Source of the DNA: Sinomonas albida
Lineage (GTDB): Bacteria > Actinomycetota > Actinomycetes > Actinomycetales > Micrococcaceae
Length of the DNA stretch: 64,000 nucleotides
Direction: 5' to 3'
Assembly: GCF_004919045.1 (NCBI RefSeq)
Contig: NZ_SWDW01000004.1
Location: forward strand, 210,044 to 274,043
The first letter of the stretch is position 1; each line of letters opens with the position of its first letter. Shown here in pieces: positions 9,866 to 20,927 of the stretch. Both the position numbers and the translations under genes were made by a program. Under the pieces are notes generated by a model. It worked only from the letters and a program-made list of their open reading frames with translations. It was not told where the DNA came from and ran no database searches.

Positions 9866-10704
9866 GCGCGATGGAGCAGGCCGCGGAAGGCACGGTTGAG
9901 GGGCACGCGAGCAAGAGTGCTGCCGCGATCGACCGTGCGAAGGCCGAGGGCCGGGCGGCTCTCGTGGGCTACCTCCCCGCGGGCTTCCCGAGCGTCCAGG
10001 AGAGCATCGACGCCGCGATCGAGCTGGCCCACAACGGCGCGGACATCATCGAGATCGGCATCCCGTATTCCGATCCGGTCATGGACGGAAGCGTCATCCA
10101 GGCGGCCACGACGGAGGCCCTCGCGAGCGGCTTCCGGGTGGCGAGCGTGTTCGACGTCGTCAAGGCGGTCACGGATGCGACCGACGCCGCGGTGCTCGTG
10201 ATGACCTACTGGAACCCCGTCATGCGGATGGGCGTCGACGAATTCGCCCGCAGGCTCGCGAGGGCCGGGGGAGCGGGACTCATCACCCCGGACCTCATCC
10301 CGGACGAGGCGTCGGAGTGGTTCGAGGCCTCGGACCGCTACGGCCTGGACCGCGTGTTCCTCGTGGCCCCCTCGACCACGCCGGAGCGCATGGCCATGAC
10401 CGTCGACGCCACGCGGGGCTTCACCTATGCCGTCTCACTCATGGGCGTCACCGGCGCGCGCGCGGCCGTCGACGAGAGCGCCCAGCGCGTCGTCGCGGGG
10501 GCCCGCGAGGCGGGCGCGGAGCGCGTGTGCGTGGGGCTCGGCGTGTCGAATGCCGAGCACGTCCGCGAGATCGCCGCCTACGCCGACGGCGTGATTGTGG
10601 GCACCGCGATCGTGAGCGCCCTCCGCGATGGGGGACCGGCCGCCGTCGGACGTCTCGCCGCCGCGCTGAGCGGCGGGCTCGCCCGCGAGGGGCACCCGGC
10701 ATGA
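9862..10704 (+). CDS. trpA: tryptophan synthase alpha chain
   Basis: The 280-residue barrel subunit cleaves indole-3-glycerol phosphate and channels indole to TrpB. The catalytic acids are Glu64 and Asp75 in [16 protein letters not shown]. The phosphate loop appears as [10 protein letters not shown] and GVIVGTAIV. Start and stop codons overlap trpB upstream and lgt downstream (both ATGA), a tight translationally coupled arrangement. Confidence 0.95.
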   Translation: MSAMEQAAEGTVEGHASKSAAAIDRAKAEGRAALVGYLPAGFPSVQESIDAAIELAHNGADIIEIGIPYSDPVMDGSVIQAATTEALASGFRVASVFDVVKAVTDATDAAVLVMTYWNPVMRMGVDEFARRLARAGGAGLITPDLIPDEASEWFEASDRYGLDRVFLVAPSTTPERMAMTVDATRGFTYAVSLMGVTGARAAVDESAQRVVAGAREAGAERVCVGLGVSNAEHVREIAAYADGVIVGTAIVSALRDGGPAAVGRLAAALSGGLAREGHPA

Positions 10705-11861
10705 CCATGGCCCTGCACGGGGCGCCGGCGCTCCTTCCGGGGGCGCTTCCGGCGCCCGCGTGGTCGGGCTTCGACATCCCGCTCCCGTGGGGCTCCCTCA
10801 GGATCCACGCCTACGCGTTGTGCATCCTGCTGGGCATCATCGTCGCGCTGTGGCTCACGATGAGCAGATGGAAGGCTCGCGGCGGCCCGGGCGACGCCGT
10901 CTGGGACATCGCCATCTGGGCCATTCCCGCCGGAATCATCGGCGGGCGCCTGTACCACGTCTTCTCGTCGCCCGACCGCTACTTCGGCCCGGGCTACAAC
11001 GGGACCGGCGACCTTTGGGCCATTCCCCGGATCTGGGAGGGCGGCCTCGGCATCTGGGGCGCGGTGGCGCTGGGCGCCCTCGGTGCCTGGATCGGCTGCC
11101 GGCGAGCGGGCGTGAGGCTCACCGCGTTCATGGACGCGGCCGCTCCCGGCCTCCTGCTGGCGCAGGCGATCGGCCGCTGGGGCAACTACTTCAACCAGGA
11201 GCTGTTCGGCGGCCCGACGAACCTTCCATGGGGCCTTCAGGTCGACCCGTTGAGCCCGAACTTTCCCGCCGGCTTCCCCGCCGAAACGCTCTTCCACCCG
11301 ACGTTCCTCTACGAGTCGGTGTGGGACATGGTCGGCGTCCTCCTCTTGCTCGCCCTCGACCGCCGCCTGCGCTTCCGCGGCGGCCGCCTGTTCTGGATCT
11401 ACGCCGGGTTCTACACTCTCGGCCGGGTGTGGATCGAGGCCCTGCGGATCGACCCCGCCGAGCAGGTCACGCTCTTCGGCGTGACCGCGCGTCTCAATGT
11501 CTGGACGAGCATCTTCGTCTTGGTCCTCGCGCTCGTCGTGTTCTTGGCGCTGAGCGCCGTCCGCGGGCGCGAAGTGGACACGGTGTGGCTTCCCGGGCGC
11601 GATCCCGCGGCCCCGACGACCGAGGCCGGGGAAGGGGCGACCGAACCGCCCGAGGGCGCGGCAGAAGCGGACGACGACGGCGCGGTGTCACACAGCGACG
11701 GCGCGGTGTCACAGAGCGAAACGGCGCCTATCCAGCATCCGGACTCTTCCGTCTCGGCATACGGCGACCGTGGTAAGGTTGCGACACACCGAGCCGCCCT
11801 CGATGAGCCGCGTCCCGCATCTCAGGACGCGCTGACTTCAGCGGAGGACGACGGCAAGTAG
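10701..11861 (+). CDS. lgt: prolipoprotein diacylglyceryl transferase with hydrophilic C-terminal tail
   Basis: This polytopic membrane enzyme transfers diacylglycerol from phosphatidylglycerol to the lipobox cysteine of prolipoproteins. The Lgt signature [13 protein letters not shown] is at 158-170, GGRLYHV at 81-87, and about seven hydrophobic helices are visible up to roughly residue 290. The 386-residue length exceeds typical Lgt because of a Pro/Glu/Ala/Asp-rich tail of about 90 residues. That tail contains an in-frame duplicated heptapeptide ([14 protein letters not shown]). The ATG at 10701 overlaps trpA, and a longer reading frame upstream is antisense-like and rejected. Confidence 0.93.
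   Translation: MTMALHGAPALLPGALPAPAWSGFDIPLPWGSLRIHAYALCILLGIIVALWLTMSRWKARGGPGDAVWDIAIWAIPAGIIGGRLYHVFSSPDRYFGPGYNGTGDLWAIPRIWEGGLGIWGAVALGALGAWIGCRRAGVRLTAFMDAAAPGLLLAQAIGRWGNYFNQELFGGPTNLPWGLQVDPLSPNFPAGFPAETLFHPTFLYESVWDMVGVLLLLALDRRLRFRGGRLFWIYAGFYTLGRVWIEALRIDPAEQVTLFGVTARLNVWTSIFVLVLALVVFLALSAVRGREVDTVWLPGRDPAAPTTEAGEGATEPPEGAAEADDDGAVSHSDGAVSQSETAPIQHPDSSVSAYGDRGKVATHRAALDEPRPASQDALTSAEDDGK
11676..11717 (+). repeat. 21-bp in-frame direct duplication in the lgt tail
   Basis: Two adjacent 21-bp copies (11676-11696 and 11697-11717) differ at one base. They encode DGAVSHS and DGAVSQS in the low-complexity C-terminal tail of Lgt, consistent with recent slippage. Confidence 0.9.
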
Positions 11862-11988
11862 GGCTCCGGCCTGCCTCGCCAACGCACAGGGCCACCGCCC
11901 ACGCGTTGCTCGCTCCACAAAGGCGTGGATCACAGGTCGCCCGAGCCCAGTGCCGCCGGCCGCACGTGGGGTTGGTTGCCCGACGCTG

Positions 11989-12016
11989 TTCGACGGCGCG
12001 GCACCCACCCTACAAT
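11989..12016 (+). promoter_or_regulatory. candidate gltB promoter
   Basis: TACAAT at 12011-12016 is a good -10. A weak -35-like TTCGAC lies at 11989-11994 with a 16-bp spacer. This would give a leader of about 90 bases before the gltB ATG. The rest of the 253-bp lgt-gltB spacer shows no gene. Confidence 0.4.
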
Positions 12017-12114
12017 TTCCAGTAATCAGCGCCGTGCTCGGTCCGCCGTGGCCAGCAACGCGGGGCCAACGTTGTCCCCTGTCGCTCATCGATCAGGAGG
12101 AAGGACGTTCCGTC

Positions 12115-15100
12115 ATGACTCACCCGACACACGGCACAGCCGTCGAACTCAGGTCAGGAGGGGTCGTCTCGCCGTTCGAACGGTTCTCGGCCCTTCCTCC
12201 TTCGGCCGGTCTCTACCGTGCGGATCAGGAGAAGGACGCGTGCGGTCTCGCGATCGTCGCGACGCTCCGTGGCGAGGGCGGGCATGACATCGTCGACGCC
12301 GCCCTCCATGCCCTTCGCGCTCTCGAGCACCGCGGCGCCGTCGGCGCCGACGAGGGAACGGGAGACGGCGCAGGCATCCTCCTGCAGATCCCGGACGACT
12401 TCTTCCGCGCGGCGGTAGACTTCGAGCTTCCCGCGCTCGGACAGTACGCGGTCGGCATCGCCTTCCTTCCCTCGGAGGACCGTGAGGACACCGCGGCCCG
12501 CGCGGGCATCGAGGCTCTGGCCGAGGCCGAGGGCCTCACAGTGCTCGGCTGGCGCGAGGTCCCGATCGTCGCGGAGCTCGTCGGTGCGATGGCGCGCGCC
12601 TGCATGCCGCGCTTCGCGCAGCCGTTCTTCGGGAGCGCCACGGGTGAGCTGCTGGACCGCGACGACCTCGACGCGCGGGCCTGGCGCATCCGCAAGCGCG
12701 CGCAGAACAAGCACGGCGTCTACTTCCCGTCGCTCTCCTCGCGCACCATCGTGTACAAGGGCATGCTGACCACGGCCCAGCTCGAGCCGTTCTACCCGGA
12801 CCTCTCGGACGAGCGGTTCACCACGAAGCTGGCGATCGTCCACTCGCGCTTCTCGACGAACACGTTCCCCTCGTGGCCGCTCGCGCAGCCGTTCCGCACG
12901 ATCGCGCACAACGGCGAGATCAACACGGTCAAGGGCAACCGCAACTGGATGCGCGCGCGCCAGTCCCAGCTCGCGAGCCCGCTCCTGGGGGACGTGCCCG
13001 AGGAGCTGTTCCCGATCTGCACGCCCGGGGCGTCCGACTCGGCGTCGTTCGACGAGGTTGCCGAGCTCCTGTGGCTCTCTGGCCGCCCGATCACGCACGC
13101 CATCATGATGATGATCCCGGAGGCGTGGGAGAACCACGCGACCATGGATCCCGCGCGCCGCGCGTTCTACGAGTACCACTCCCTGCTCATGGAGCCGTGG
13201 GACGGCCCCGCGGCCGTGTCGTTCACGGACGGAACCCTCGTCGGCGCGACGCTCGACCGGAATGGGCTGCGCCCCTGCCGCTACTGGGTCACGGAGGACG
13301 GCCTCGTGGTCTTCGCCTCCGAGGTCGGCGTCGTCGACATCGAGCCGGCGAAGGTCGTCAAGAAGGGCCGCGTGGCCCCCGGCAAGATGTTCGTCGTGGA
13401 CACCGAGGCCGGGCGCATCATCGAAGACGCCGAGGTCAAGGCCGAGGTCGCGGGGGCCAACCCGTGGCAGGAGTGGCTCGACCAGAACGTCATCCGGCTC
13501 AAGGACCTTCCGGAGCGCGAGCACGTCATCCACACGCCGCAGTCGGTCAATGTCCGCCAGCGTACGTTCGGCTACACGCAGGAGGAGCTCCGCGTGCTCG
13601 TGGGGCCGATGGCCCGCACGGGCGCCGAGCCGATCGGGGCGATGGGCTCCGATACGCCGGTCGCGGTCCTGTCCAAGCGGCCGCGCCTGCTCTTCGACTA
13701 CTTCGTGCAGTCGTTCGCCCAGGTGACGAACCCGCCGCTCGACGCGATCCGCGAGGAGCTCGTGACGAGCCTCAACGGCGCGATCGGCCCGAACGGCAAT
13801 CTCCTGCGCATGGGTCAGGTCAAGGAGAAGCAGGTCGTCCTGACCTTCCCGGTCATCAACAACGATCAGCTCGCGAAGATCTCGAACATCGAGAACGACC
13901 AGGGCGACCGGATCGCCGTCAAGGTCCGCGGTCTCTACCGTCCCGAGGGCGGCGAGGCCGCGCTGCGGTCGCGGCTCACGGAGATCTGCGAGCAGGTCTC
14001 CGGGGCGATCAATCGCGGCGTCCAGTACGTCGTGCTGTCCGACCGCGACTCGAACGCGCAGTGGGCCCCGATCCCGTCGCTCCTGCTCGTCTCGGCCGTC
14101 CACCACCACCTCCTCCGCAGCGCGAACCGGACCAAGACCGCACTCATCGTCGAGGCCGGCGATGTACGCGAGGTCCACCACATGGCGGTGCTCCTCGGCT
14201 ATGGCGCGTCGGCGGTCAACCCGTACCTCGCGATGGAGTCGGTCGAGGAGCTCATCCGTTCCGGCGAGCTTCCCGGCGTCTCGCCCGAGGACGGCGTCTA
14301 CAACCTCATCAAGGGCCTCGGCAAGGGCGTCCTCAAGATCATGTCCAAGATGGGCATCTCGACCGTCGCGTCGTACTGCGGCGCGCAGACGTTCGAGGCG
14401 CTCGGCCTGTCCCAGGACCTCGTCGACGAATTCTTCGCGGGCACACACAGCCAGCTCGGCGGCGTGGGCCTCGACGTCATCGCGGCGGAGGTCGCCGCGC
14501 GGCACGAGATGGCGTACCCGGCGTCCGGCATCGAGCAGCCGCATCGCCCGCTCCTCAACGGGGGCGAGTACCAGTGGCGCCGCGACGGCGAGCCACACCT
14601 GTTCAACCCGGAGACGGTCTTCCGCCTCCAGCACGCCACGCGCGAGCGCCGCTACGACGTCTTCAAGGCGTACGCGGAGGGCATCGACGACCAGTCGAAG
14701 AACCTCATGACCCTGCGCGGCCTCCTCAAGTTCCGCGAAGGCCTGCGCCCGGCCATCCCGATCGATGAGGTCGAGCCTGTCTCGAGCATCGTCAAGCGCT
14801 TCTCGACCGGTGCCATGAGCTACGGCTCGATCTCGAAGGAGGCCCACGAGACGCTCGCGATCGCCATGAACCGCCTCGGCGGGCGCTCGAACACGGGCGA
14901 GGGCGGCGAGGACGTGGACCGGCTCCTGGATCCCGAGCGGCGCTCGGCAATTAAGCAGGTCGCCTCGGGCCGCTTCGGCGTGACGAGCCTGTACCTCACG
15001 AACGCCACAGACATCCAGATCAAGATGGCGCAGGGCGCCAAGCCCGGCGAGGGCGGCCAGCTCATGGCGCAGAAGGTGTACCCGTGGGTGGCCCGGACAC

Positions 15101-16725
15101 GTCACTCGACGCCGGGCGTCACGCTCATCTCGCCGCCGCCGCACCACGACATCTACTCGATCGAGGACCTCGCGCAGCTCATCTACGACTGCAAGCGGTC
15201 CAACCCGAGCGCGCGCGTCCACGTCAAGCTCGTCTCTGAGGTGGGCATCGGCACAGTCGCCGCCGGCGTCACCAAGGCGAAGGCCGACGTCGTCCTCGTC
15301 TCGGGGCACGACGGCGGGACCGGCGCCTCGCCGCTCAACTCGCTCAAGCACGCGGGCGTCCCCTGGGAGCTCGGGCTCGCCGAGACCCAGCAGACGCTCA
15401 TGCTCAACGGGCTGCGCGACCGTGTGGTGGTCCAGGTGGACGGGCAGCTCAAGACGGGCCGCGACGTCGTCGTGGCCGCGCTGCTCGGCGCCGAGGAGTA
15501 CGGGTTCGCGACCGCCCCGCTCGTGGTCTCCGGCTGCATCATGATGCGCGTGTGCCACCTCGACACGTGCCCGGTCGGCGTCGCGACGCAGAATCCCGAG
15601 CTCCGGGCGCGCTTCAGCGGCAAGCCCGAGTTCGTGGTCAACTTCTTCGAGTTCGTCGCGGAAGAGATCCGCGAGACCCTTGCGGCGCTCGGGTTCCGCT
15701 CGCTCGAGGAGGCGATCGGCCGCTCGGAGTTCCTCGACACGCGTGACGCGATCGAGCACTGGAAGGCGGAGGGCCTGGACCTCTCGCCGATCCTCGCGGG
15801 TCTCGACTTCGACGAGGACGCGCCGCTGCGCAACCTCACGGGGCAGAACCACGAGCTTGACAAGCACTTCGACGTGCAGCTCATCGAGATGGCGCGCGAG
15901 GCGCTCACGGACCGCAACCCGGTCAAGATCAGCCTGCCCGTGGTCAACACAGACCGCTCGGTCGGCACGATGCTCGGCCACGAGGTGACCCGCACGTTCG
16001 GCACCGACTACCTCGCGACCGACACGATCGACGTGACGCTCACCGGCACCGCCGGCCAGTCGCTTGGGGCGTTCCTGCCTGCGGGCGTGACGCTCCGCTT
16101 GTTCGGCGACTCGAACGACTACGTGGCCAAGGGCCTCTCCGGCGGCCGCGTGATCGTCCGGCCCGACCGCACGAACGTCTTCCCTGCGGAAGACAACGTG
16201 ATCGCGGGCAACGTGATCGGCTACGGCGCCACGAGCGGCGAGGTGTTCCTGCGCGGCATCGTGGGCGAGCGCTTCCTGGTCCGGAACTCCGGCGCGACCG
16301 CGGTCGTCGAGGGTATCGGCGACCATGGCTGCGAGTACATGACGGGCGGCCAGGCCGTGATCCTCGGACGCACGGGACGGAATTTCGGCGCGGGCATGTC
16401 CGGCGGCACGGCGTTCGTGCTCGACCTCGATGCTGCCAAGGTCAATACGCAGTCCCTCAACTCCGGCGAGCTCACGCTCCTCGAGCTCGACGACGAGGAC
16501 CGCGACATTGTGCGCAACCTCATCGCGAAGCACGCGGAGGAGACGGGCTCGCAGCTCGCGCAGCGGCTCCTCGACAACTTCGACGACACCGCAGCCCGCA
16601 TGACGAAGGTGCTGCCCCGCGACTACGCGGCGGTGCAGCAGACCCGCCTGGCGGCCCTCGAGGAGGGCCTCGACCCGGACGGGGAAGAAGTTTGGTCTCG
16701 CATCCTGGAGGTGACCGGTGGCTGA
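12115..16725 (+). CDS. gltB: glutamate synthase (NADPH) large subunit
   Basis: The 1,536-residue subunit transfers the amide of glutamine to 2-oxoglutarate. Cys43 in [10 protein letters not shown] is the glutaminase nucleophile, so the first 42 residues are a propeptide removed on maturation. The glutaminase domain runs to about 430, then the central domain, then the FMN/2-oxoglutarate synthase domain ([22 protein letters not shown]). The 3Fe-4S cysteines are 1141, 1147 and 1152 ([12 protein letters not shown]). The C-terminal glycine-rich beta-helix ends the protein. AGGAGGAAGG at 12096-12105 fixes the ATG at 12115. gltD overlaps its end by eight bases. Confidence 0.96.
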   Translation: MTHPTHGTAVELRSGGVVSPFERFSALPPSAGLYRADQEKDACGLAIVATLRGEGGHDIVDAALHALRALEHRGAVGADEGTGDGAGILLQIPDDFFRAAVDFELPALGQYAVGIAFLPSEDREDTAARAGIEALAEAEGLTVLGWREVPIVAELVGAMARACMPRFAQPFFGSATGELLDRDDLDARAWRIRKRAQNKHGVYFPSLSSRTIVYKGMLTTAQLEPFYPDLSDERFTTKLAIVHSRFSTNTFPSWPLAQPFRTIAHNGEINTVKGNRNWMRARQSQLASPLLGDVPEELFPICTPGASDSASFDEVAELLWLSGRPITHAIMMMIPEAWENHATMDPARRAFYEYHSLLMEPWDGPAAVSFTDGTLVGATLDRNGLRPCRYWVTEDGLVVFASEVGVVDIEPAKVVKKGRVAPGKMFVVDTEAGRIIEDAEVKAEVAGANPWQEWLDQNVIRLKDLPEREHVIHTPQSVNVRQRTFGYTQEELRVLVGPMARTGAEPIGAMGSDTPVAVLSKRPRLLFDYFVQSFAQVTNPPLDAIREELVTSLNGAIGPNGNLLRMGQVKEKQVVLTFPVINNDQLAKISNIENDQGDRIAVKVRGLYRPEGGEAALRSRLTEICEQVSGAINRGVQYVVLSDRDSNAQWAPIPSLLLVSAVHHHLLRSANRTKTALIVEAGDVREVHHMAVLLGYGASAVNPYLAMESVEELIRSGELPGVSPEDGVYNLIKGLGKGVLKIMSKMGISTVASYCGAQTFEALGLSQDLVDEFFAGTHSQLGGVGLDVIAAEVAARHEMAYPASGIEQPHRPLLNGGEYQWRRDGEPHLFNPETVFRLQHATRERRYDVFKAYAEGIDDQSKNLMTLRGLLKFREGLRPAIPIDEVEPVSSIVKRFSTGAMSYGSISKEAHETLAIAMNRLGGRSNTGEGGEDVDRLLDPERRSAIKQVASGRFGVTSLYLTNATDIQIKMAQGAKPGEGGQLMAQKVYPWVARTRHSTPGVTLISPPPHHDIYSIEDLAQLIYDCKRSNPSARVHVKLVSEVGIGTVAAGVTKAKADVVLVSGHDGGTGASPLNSLKHAGVPWELGLAETQQTLMLNGLRDRVVVQVDGQLKTGRDVVVAALLGAEEYGFATAPLVVSGCIMMRVCHLDTCPVGVATQNPELRARFSGKPEFVVNFFEFVAEEIRETLAALGFRSLEEAIGRSEFLDTRDAIEHWKAEGLDLSPILAGLDFDEDAPLRNLTGQNHELDKHFDVQLIEMAREALTDRNPVKISLPVVNTDRSVGTMLGHEVTRTFGTDYLATDTIDVTLTGTAGQSLGAFLPAGVTLRLFGDSNDYVAKGLSGGRVIVRPDRTNVFPAEDNVIAGNVIGYGATSGEVFLRGIVGERFLVRNSGATAVVEGIGDHGCEYMTGGQAVILGRTGRNFGAGMSGGTAFVLDLDAAKVNTQSLNSGELTLLELDDEDRDIVRNLIAKHAEETGSQLAQRLLDNFDDTAARMTKVLPRDYAAVQQTRLAALEEGLDPDGEEVWSRILEVTGG

Positions 16726-18175
16726 TCCACGCGGATTCCTGAAGGTTCGGCAGCGTGAGACGCAGCCGCGCCGACCCGTGCCCGTGCGCATCATGGACTG
16801 GAAAGAGGTCTACGAGGCGCAGGAGAACGGCGTCCTCAAGCGCCAGGCGAGCCGCTGCATGGACTGCGGCATCCCGTTCTGCCACCACGGCTGCCCGCTC
16901 GGGAACCTCATCCCTGAGTGGAACGACCTCACGTGGCGAGGCAAGGAACAGGACGCGAGCGAGCGACTGCACGCGACCAACAACTTCCCCGAGTTCACGG
17001 GCCGGCTCTGCCCCGCCCCGTGCGAGACGGCGTGCGTGCTCGGCATCAACCAGCCGGCCGTGACGATCAAGCAGATCGAGGTCTCGATCGCCGAGCAGGC
17101 GTTCGAGGGCGGCTACGTCGAGCCCCTCCCGCCCGCGCGCCTCACGGGCAAGACGGTCGCGATCGTCGGTTCGGGCCCGGCCGGGCTCGCCGCTGCCCAG
17201 CAGCTCACGCGCGTCGGCCACACGGTGGCCGTCTACGAGCGCGATGACCGCATCGGCGGCCTGCTGCGCTATGGCATCCCGGACTTCAAGATGGAGAAGG
17301 ACGTCCTCGACCGGCGCCTCGAGCAGATGAAGGCCGAGGGCACCCGGTTCCGCTCGGGTGTCGAGGTGGGCCGCGACGTGAGCTGGGACCAGCTGCGCCG
17401 CCGCTACGACGCCGTCGTCGTCGCCACGGGCGCTACCCTGGCGCGCGACCTCGCGATCCCCGGGCGGGACCTCGACGGCGTGCACTTCGCCATGGAGTAC
17501 CTCGTCCAGTCGAACCGCGTCGTGGCCGGAGACGCCGTCGAGAACCAGATCGACGCTCGCGGCAAGCACGTCGTCATCCTGGGCGGTGGCGACACGGGAG
17601 CCGACTGCCTCGGCACGGCGCACCGCCAGCAGGCCGCCTCGGTCACGACGCTCGCCATCGGCAAGCAGCCGCCGGCCGAGCGCCCGGGCCATCAGCCGTG
17701 GCCCATGTTCCCGACGCTCTTCGAGGTTGCGAGCGCCCACGAGGAGGGCGGCGAGCGGACCTACCTCGCCTCGACGGTCGAGTACATGGGCCAGGACGGG
17801 CGCGTCACGGGGCTCAAGGTCGCCGAGACGGAGTACGTGGACGGCAAGCGCATCCCAAAGGCCGGCACCGAGCGGGTCATCCCGGCGGACCTCGTCCTGC
17901 TCTCCCTAGGCTTCACGGGGCCGGAGGAGTCCGGGCTTCCCGCGCAGATCAGCGCGCCGTTCGACGCGCGGGGCAACGTTGCGCGGGACTCCGCGTACAT
18001 GACGGAGACGCCAGGCGTGTTCGTCGCGGGCGACGCCGGTCGGGGCCAGTCCCTCATCGTGTGGGCCATCGCCGAGGGACGCGCGTGCGCGGCCGAGGTT
18101 GATCGGTTCCTCATGGGGAGCACCATCCTCCCGGCGCCGGTGGCTCCGACCGACCGAGCCATTTCGGTCCTCTGA
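16718..18175 (+). CDS. gltD: glutamate synthase (NADPH) small subunit
   Basis: The 485-residue subunit takes electrons from NADPH through FAD and two 4Fe-4S clusters to GltB. The N-terminal cysteines 47, 50, 55 and 59 ([13 protein letters not shown]) and a second group CPAPCETAC near 102 bind the clusters. [15 protein letters not shown] is the FAD Rossmann motif and [15 protein letters not shown] the NADPH one. [17 protein letters not shown] closes the FAD site. The GTG start has GGAGG just upstream and overlaps gltB, so the two subunits are coupled. A strong hairpin follows the stop. Confidence 0.95.
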   Translation: MADPRGFLKVRQRETQPRRPVPVRIMDWKEVYEAQENGVLKRQASRCMDCGIPFCHHGCPLGNLIPEWNDLTWRGKEQDASERLHATNNFPEFTGRLCPAPCETACVLGINQPAVTIKQIEVSIAEQAFEGGYVEPLPPARLTGKTVAIVGSGPAGLAAAQQLTRVGHTVAVYERDDRIGGLLRYGIPDFKMEKDVLDRRLEQMKAEGTRFRSGVEVGRDVSWDQLRRRYDAVVVATGATLARDLAIPGRDLDGVHFAMEYLVQSNRVVAGDAVENQIDARGKHVVILGGGDTGADCLGTAHRQQAASVTTLAIGKQPPAERPGHQPWPMFPTLFEVASAHEEGGERTYLASTVEYMGQDGRVTGLKVAETEYVDGKRIPKAGTERVIPADLVLLSLGFTGPEESGLPAQISAPFDARGNVARDSAYMTETPGVFVAGDAGRGQSLIVWAIAEGRACAAEVDRFLMGSTILPAPVAPTDRAISVL

Positions 18176-18182
18176 TACTCGC

Positions 18183-18210
18183 GCGCAGGGTCCCCTCGGG
18201 GGCCCTGCGC
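18183..18210 (+). terminator. gltBD terminator hairpin
   Basis: GCGCAGGG at 18183-18190 pairs with CCCTGCGC at 18203-18210, and inner CCCC/GGGG bases extend the stem. It lies just after gltD. There is no strong T run. Confidence 0.65.
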
Positions 18211-18288
18211 GTTGTGGGCGGGGCCGTTCCCACCACGAACGGACCGCTAAGTTCATCCCCCAGACATCCACGTTCCCTACACAACCCC

Positions 18289-18301
18289 TAGGGTGAGGTA
18301 T
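18289..18301 (+). promoter_or_regulatory. pyk -10 box close to start codon
   Basis: TAGGGT at 18289-18294 is seven bases before the ATG at 18302. The GAGG in the spacer could also act as a ribosome site on a longer transcript. Confidence 0.4.
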
Positions 18302-19810
18302 ATGAGACGAGCGAAAATCGTTGCCACGTTCGGCCCGGCCATCTCGAGCTACGAGAAGACCCTCGCAGTCATCGAAGCCGGTGTCGACGTAGCCCGACTG
18401 AACATGAGCCACGGCGACCACTCCGTGCACGATGCCACGTACGAGAATGTGCGGAAGGCGTCCGCGGAACTCCACAAGGCCGTCGGCATCATGGCCGATC
18501 TCCAGGGCCCCAAGATCCGCCTTGGCCGCTTCGTGGACGGCCCCTACGAGCTGGCCCCCGGCGACGTCTTCACGATCACCACCGAGGACGTCCCCGGCAC
18601 GAAGGACATCTGCTCGACGACGCTCAAGAGCCTGACCGAGGACGTCGCGCCCGGTGACTCGCTCCTCATCGACGACGGCAAGGTCGCCCTGCGCGCGACC
18701 GCGGTCGACGACGTCAAGGTGGTCACCGAGGTCGTCGTGGGCGGCATGGTGTCCAACAACAAGGGCATCAACCTGCCCGGCGTCGCGGTCAACGTCCCCG
18801 CGCTGAGCGAGAAGGACGAGACGGACCTCCGCTGGGCTCTCAAGCGCGGTGTCGACTACGTCGCCCTCTCGTTCGTGCGGGACGCGAAGGACATCGAGCG
18901 CGTCCACGAGATCATGGAGGAGGAGGGCCGCAAGGTCCCCGTCATCGCCAAGATCGAGAAGCCGCAGGCCGTGGAGCAGCTCCACGAGATCATCGACGCG
19001 TTCGACGCGATCATGGTGGCCCGCGGCGACCTCGGCGTCGAGCTGCCGCTCGAGGAGGTGCCGCTCGTCCAGAAGCGCGCCATCGAACTGGCCCGCCGCT
19101 GGGCCAAGCCGGTCATCGTGGCCACCCAGGTCCTCGAGTCGATGATCGAGAACCCGCGCCCCACGCGCGCTGAGGCGTCGGACTGCGCGAACGCCGTGCT
19201 CGACGGCGCGGACGCGGTCATGCTCTCGGGCGAGACGAGCGTGGGCGCCTACCCGATCGAGACGGTGCGCACGATGGCGAAGATCATCGAGTCCACCGAG
19301 GAGCACGGCCTCGAGCGCGTGCCCGCGCTCGGCTCGCAGCCGAAGACCCGCGGCGGCGCGATCACCCGTGCCGCGGTGACGATCGCGGACCAGCTCGACG
19401 CGAAGTACATCTGCACGTTCACGCAGTCCGGCGATTCAGCGCGCCGCCTGAGCCGTCTGCGCCCGCAGAAGCCCATCTTCGCGTTCACGCCCCTCACGTC
19501 GACGCTCAACATCCTGAGCCTGTGCTGGGGCATCCAGCCGCGCATGGTCGAGTTCGCGGAGCACACCGATCAGATGATCGCCCAGGTGGACGACTACCTG
19601 CTGCGCGCGGGCCTCGCCGAGCCGAATGACATCGTGGTGGTCGCGGCCGGTTCGCCCCCCGGGGTCGCCGGCTCGACGAACGCGCTGCGCGTGCACAAGG
19701 TCGGCGACCTTGCGGACGCCGGACAGCTCGTGGACGGCGCTGTGAAGCCGGCCCGCGAGCAGGTCGGCCCGTGGCCTGCCTCGACCGAGCCGCGGCGCCC
19801 GAAGATCTGA
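18302..19810 (+). CDS. pyk: pyruvate kinase
   Basis: The 502-residue enzyme makes pyruvate and ATP from phosphoenolpyruvate. RRAKIVATFGPA starts the barrel. IAKIEKPQAVE holds the catalytic lysine/glutamate pair, and MVARGDLGVELP with VATQVLESM forms the metal/PEP site. DADAVMLSGETSVGAYP-like residues (DGADAVMLSGETSVG) follow, and the C-terminal domain carries the allosteric site. ATG 18302 is preferred over GTG 18293 because the homologous N-terminus begins at MRRAKIV. It is a single-gene unit with hairpins on both sides. Confidence 0.95.
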   Translation: MRRAKIVATFGPAISSYEKTLAVIEAGVDVARLNMSHGDHSVHDATYENVRKASAELHKAVGIMADLQGPKIRLGRFVDGPYELAPGDVFTITTEDVPGTKDICSTTLKSLTEDVAPGDSLLIDDGKVALRATAVDDVKVVTEVVVGGMVSNNKGINLPGVAVNVPALSEKDETDLRWALKRGVDYVALSFVRDAKDIERVHEIMEEEGRKVPVIAKIEKPQAVEQLHEIIDAFDAIMVARGDLGVELPLEEVPLVQKRAIELARRWAKPVIVATQVLESMIENPRPTRAEASDCANAVLDGADAVMLSGETSVGAYPIETVRTMAKIIESTEEHGLERVPALGSQPKTRGGAITRAAVTIADQLDAKYICTFTQSGDSARRLSRLRPQKPIFAFTPLTSTLNILSLCWGIQPRMVEFAEHTDQMIAQVDDYLLRAGLAEPNDIVVVAAGSPPGVAGSTNALRVHKVGDLADAGQLVDGAVKPAREQVGPWPASTEPRRPKI

Positions 19811-19830
19811 TCGACCGCTGGCAGGAACAC

Positions 19831-19861
19831 GAGAGGCGGCACCCGGTGGGTGCCGCCTCTC
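19831..19861 (+). terminator. pyk terminator hairpin (between convergent genes)
   Basis: GAGAGGCGGCACCC pairs perfectly with GGGTGCCGCCTCTC around a three-base loop. It lies between pyk and the convergent response regulator and may serve both strands. Confidence 0.75.
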
Positions 19862-19971
19862 GGCGTCTGAGACAGCCGCTGTGCAGCTGGTGTTCTGCTG
19901 CTGGCCGTCCACGGCTGGCCCGCTGTGCCGCCGCGCGCCGTCGTCCGACGACGGCGCGCGGCGAGCGCGCG

Positions 19972-20619
19972 TCAGCTGACCTGGTTGATGATCGTCTCGG
20001 CGACCTCGCGCATGCTCAGGCGACGGTCCATGGACGTCTTCTGGATCCAGCGGAACGCCTCCGGCTCCGTGAGGCCCATCTTGGTCATGAGAAGGCTCTT
20101 GGCGCGCTCGACGAGCTTGCGGGTGGCGAACTGCTCCTGCAGATCGCTCACCTCTGCCTCGAGGGCCTTGATCTCCTCGTGGCGGGAGAGGGCGATCTCG
20201 ATGGCCGGGATCAGGTCGTTCGGCGTGAACGGCTTCACGACGTAGGCCATCGCGCCGGCGTCGCGGGCGCGCTCCACGAGCTCCTTCTGGCTGAATGCCG
20301 TGAGGAGCACGACCGGCGCGATGCGGGCCTTGACGATCTTCTCCGCCGCGGTGATGCCGTCCATGACCGGCATCTTCACGTCCATCAGCACGAGGTCGGG
20401 GCGCAGTTCTTCCGCGAGCTCGACGGCCTTCTCGCCGTTGTCGGCCTCGCCCACCACGTCGTAGCCCTCTCCGCGGAGGATCTCGATGATGTCGAGACGG
20501 ATGAGCGTCTCGTCCTCGGCCACGATCACGCGGCGTGAGGAGGAAGCCTTCTCCGCTTTCGGGGCGGCGCTGGGGGCGGGCGTGGGCTTGGCGGTCTTCT
20601 CCGACGTCTTCTCGGACAC
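19972..20619 (-). CDS. ANTAR-domain response regulator (PdtaR/AmiR-NasR type)
   Basis: The 215-residue protein has a Lys/Pro/Ala-rich N-terminal tail (1-28), a receiver domain (about 30-145), a short coiled linker and an ANTAR RNA-binding domain (about 152-214). Acidic residues Glu35/Asp36, phospho-acceptor Asp80, Thr107 and Lys129 are in place. ANTAR proteins bind paired hairpins in nascent RNA and cause antitermination. The mycobacterial homologue is PdtaR, partnered with the kinase PdtaS, which is not in this window. The GTG start has AAGGAG six bases upstream. Its targets cannot be read from this sequence. Confidence 0.9.
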   Translation of the reverse strand: MSEKTSEKTAKPTPAPSAAPKAEKASSSRRVIVAEDETLIRLDIIEILRGEGYDVVGEADNGEKAVELAEELRPDLVLMDVKMPVMDGITAAEKIVKARIAPVVLLTAFSQKELVERARDAGAMAYVVKPFTPNDLIPAIEIALSRHEEIKALEAEVSDLQEQFATRKLVERAKSLLMTKMGLTEPEAFRWIQKTSMDRRLSMREVAETIINQVS

Positions 20620-20658
20620 TCGGGCTCCTTGCTGCAGGTTCAGGGTGGAACTAGGACG

Positions 20659-20664
20659 ATCCTA
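20659..20664 (-). promoter_or_regulatory. candidate -10 box of the ANTAR regulator
   Basis: TAGGAT on the minus strand lies about 40 bases before the GTG. It is half of a small inverted repeat, TAGGA-CGA-TCCTA (20652-20664), that could bind a regulator. Confidence 0.35.
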
Positions 20665-20740
20665 CCGGTGGCGAGCCTTTTCCCGCTCGCGGACGCGGCC
20701 GGGGCGGTAGGGGCGGTAGGAGGAAGGCGCGGACGGCCTG

Positions 20741-20746
20741 TAGAGT
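20741..20746 (+). promoter_or_regulatory. candidate -10 box of tRNA-Leu
   Basis: TAGAGT lies 37 bases before the mature tRNA 5' end and would leave a leader of about 30 bases to be trimmed by RNase P. No clear -35 is seen. Confidence 0.35.
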
Positions 20747-20783
20747 TATGGCGCACGGAGCGGCGCGTTGGGCGCCGTGGAAG

Positions 20784-20865
20784 GCCCGAGTGGCGGAATC
20801 GGCAGACGCGCCGCACTCAAAATGCGGTATCGAAAGGTGTGTGGGTTCGAGTCCCACCTCGGGCA
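20784..20865 (+). tRNA. tRNA-Leu (anticodon CAA)
   Basis: The acceptor stem GCCCGAG pairs with CTCGGGC, with discriminator A at 20865 and no encoded CCA. The anticodon stem CCGCA/TGCGG encloses the loop CTCAAAA with CAA at 20818-20820. A long variable arm (class II) and the T-loop GGTTCGAGTCC are present. It reads the leucine codon UUG. The toxin-antitoxin pair lies immediately downstream, and tRNA ends are common integration sites, but no repeated tRNA tail is visible in the window. Confidence 0.96.
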
Positions 20866-20901
20866 CAGTGCTTTCCCTCGTCGTGCAGTCCAGTCAACGG
20901 C

Positions 20902-20921
20902 AGGTACCGTTTTGGTACCAT
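20902..20921 (+). promoter_or_regulatory. toxin-antitoxin promoter/operator
   Basis: Two GGTACC palindromes (20903-20908 and 20914-20919) are separated by GTTTT. The second overlaps the -10 TACCAT (20916-20921). Six bases later comes the in-frame GTG at 20928, following the leaderless spacing seen across the window. This is the expected arrangement for autorepression by an RHH antitoxin. Confidence 0.5.
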
Positions 20922-20927
20922 CATGAC

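Noticed and set aside
10317..10700. N-terminal extension of Lgt through trpA
   Set aside because: This region codes for TrpA in another frame. The Lgt membrane protein begins at 10701 with an ATGA overlap.
12154..16794. A reading frame of about 1,500 codons on the strand opposite gltB
   Set aside because: It mirrors a complete, motif-bearing GltB. High GC suppresses stops on the opposite strand; the translation is Arg/Asp/Val/His-rich with no recognisable domain.
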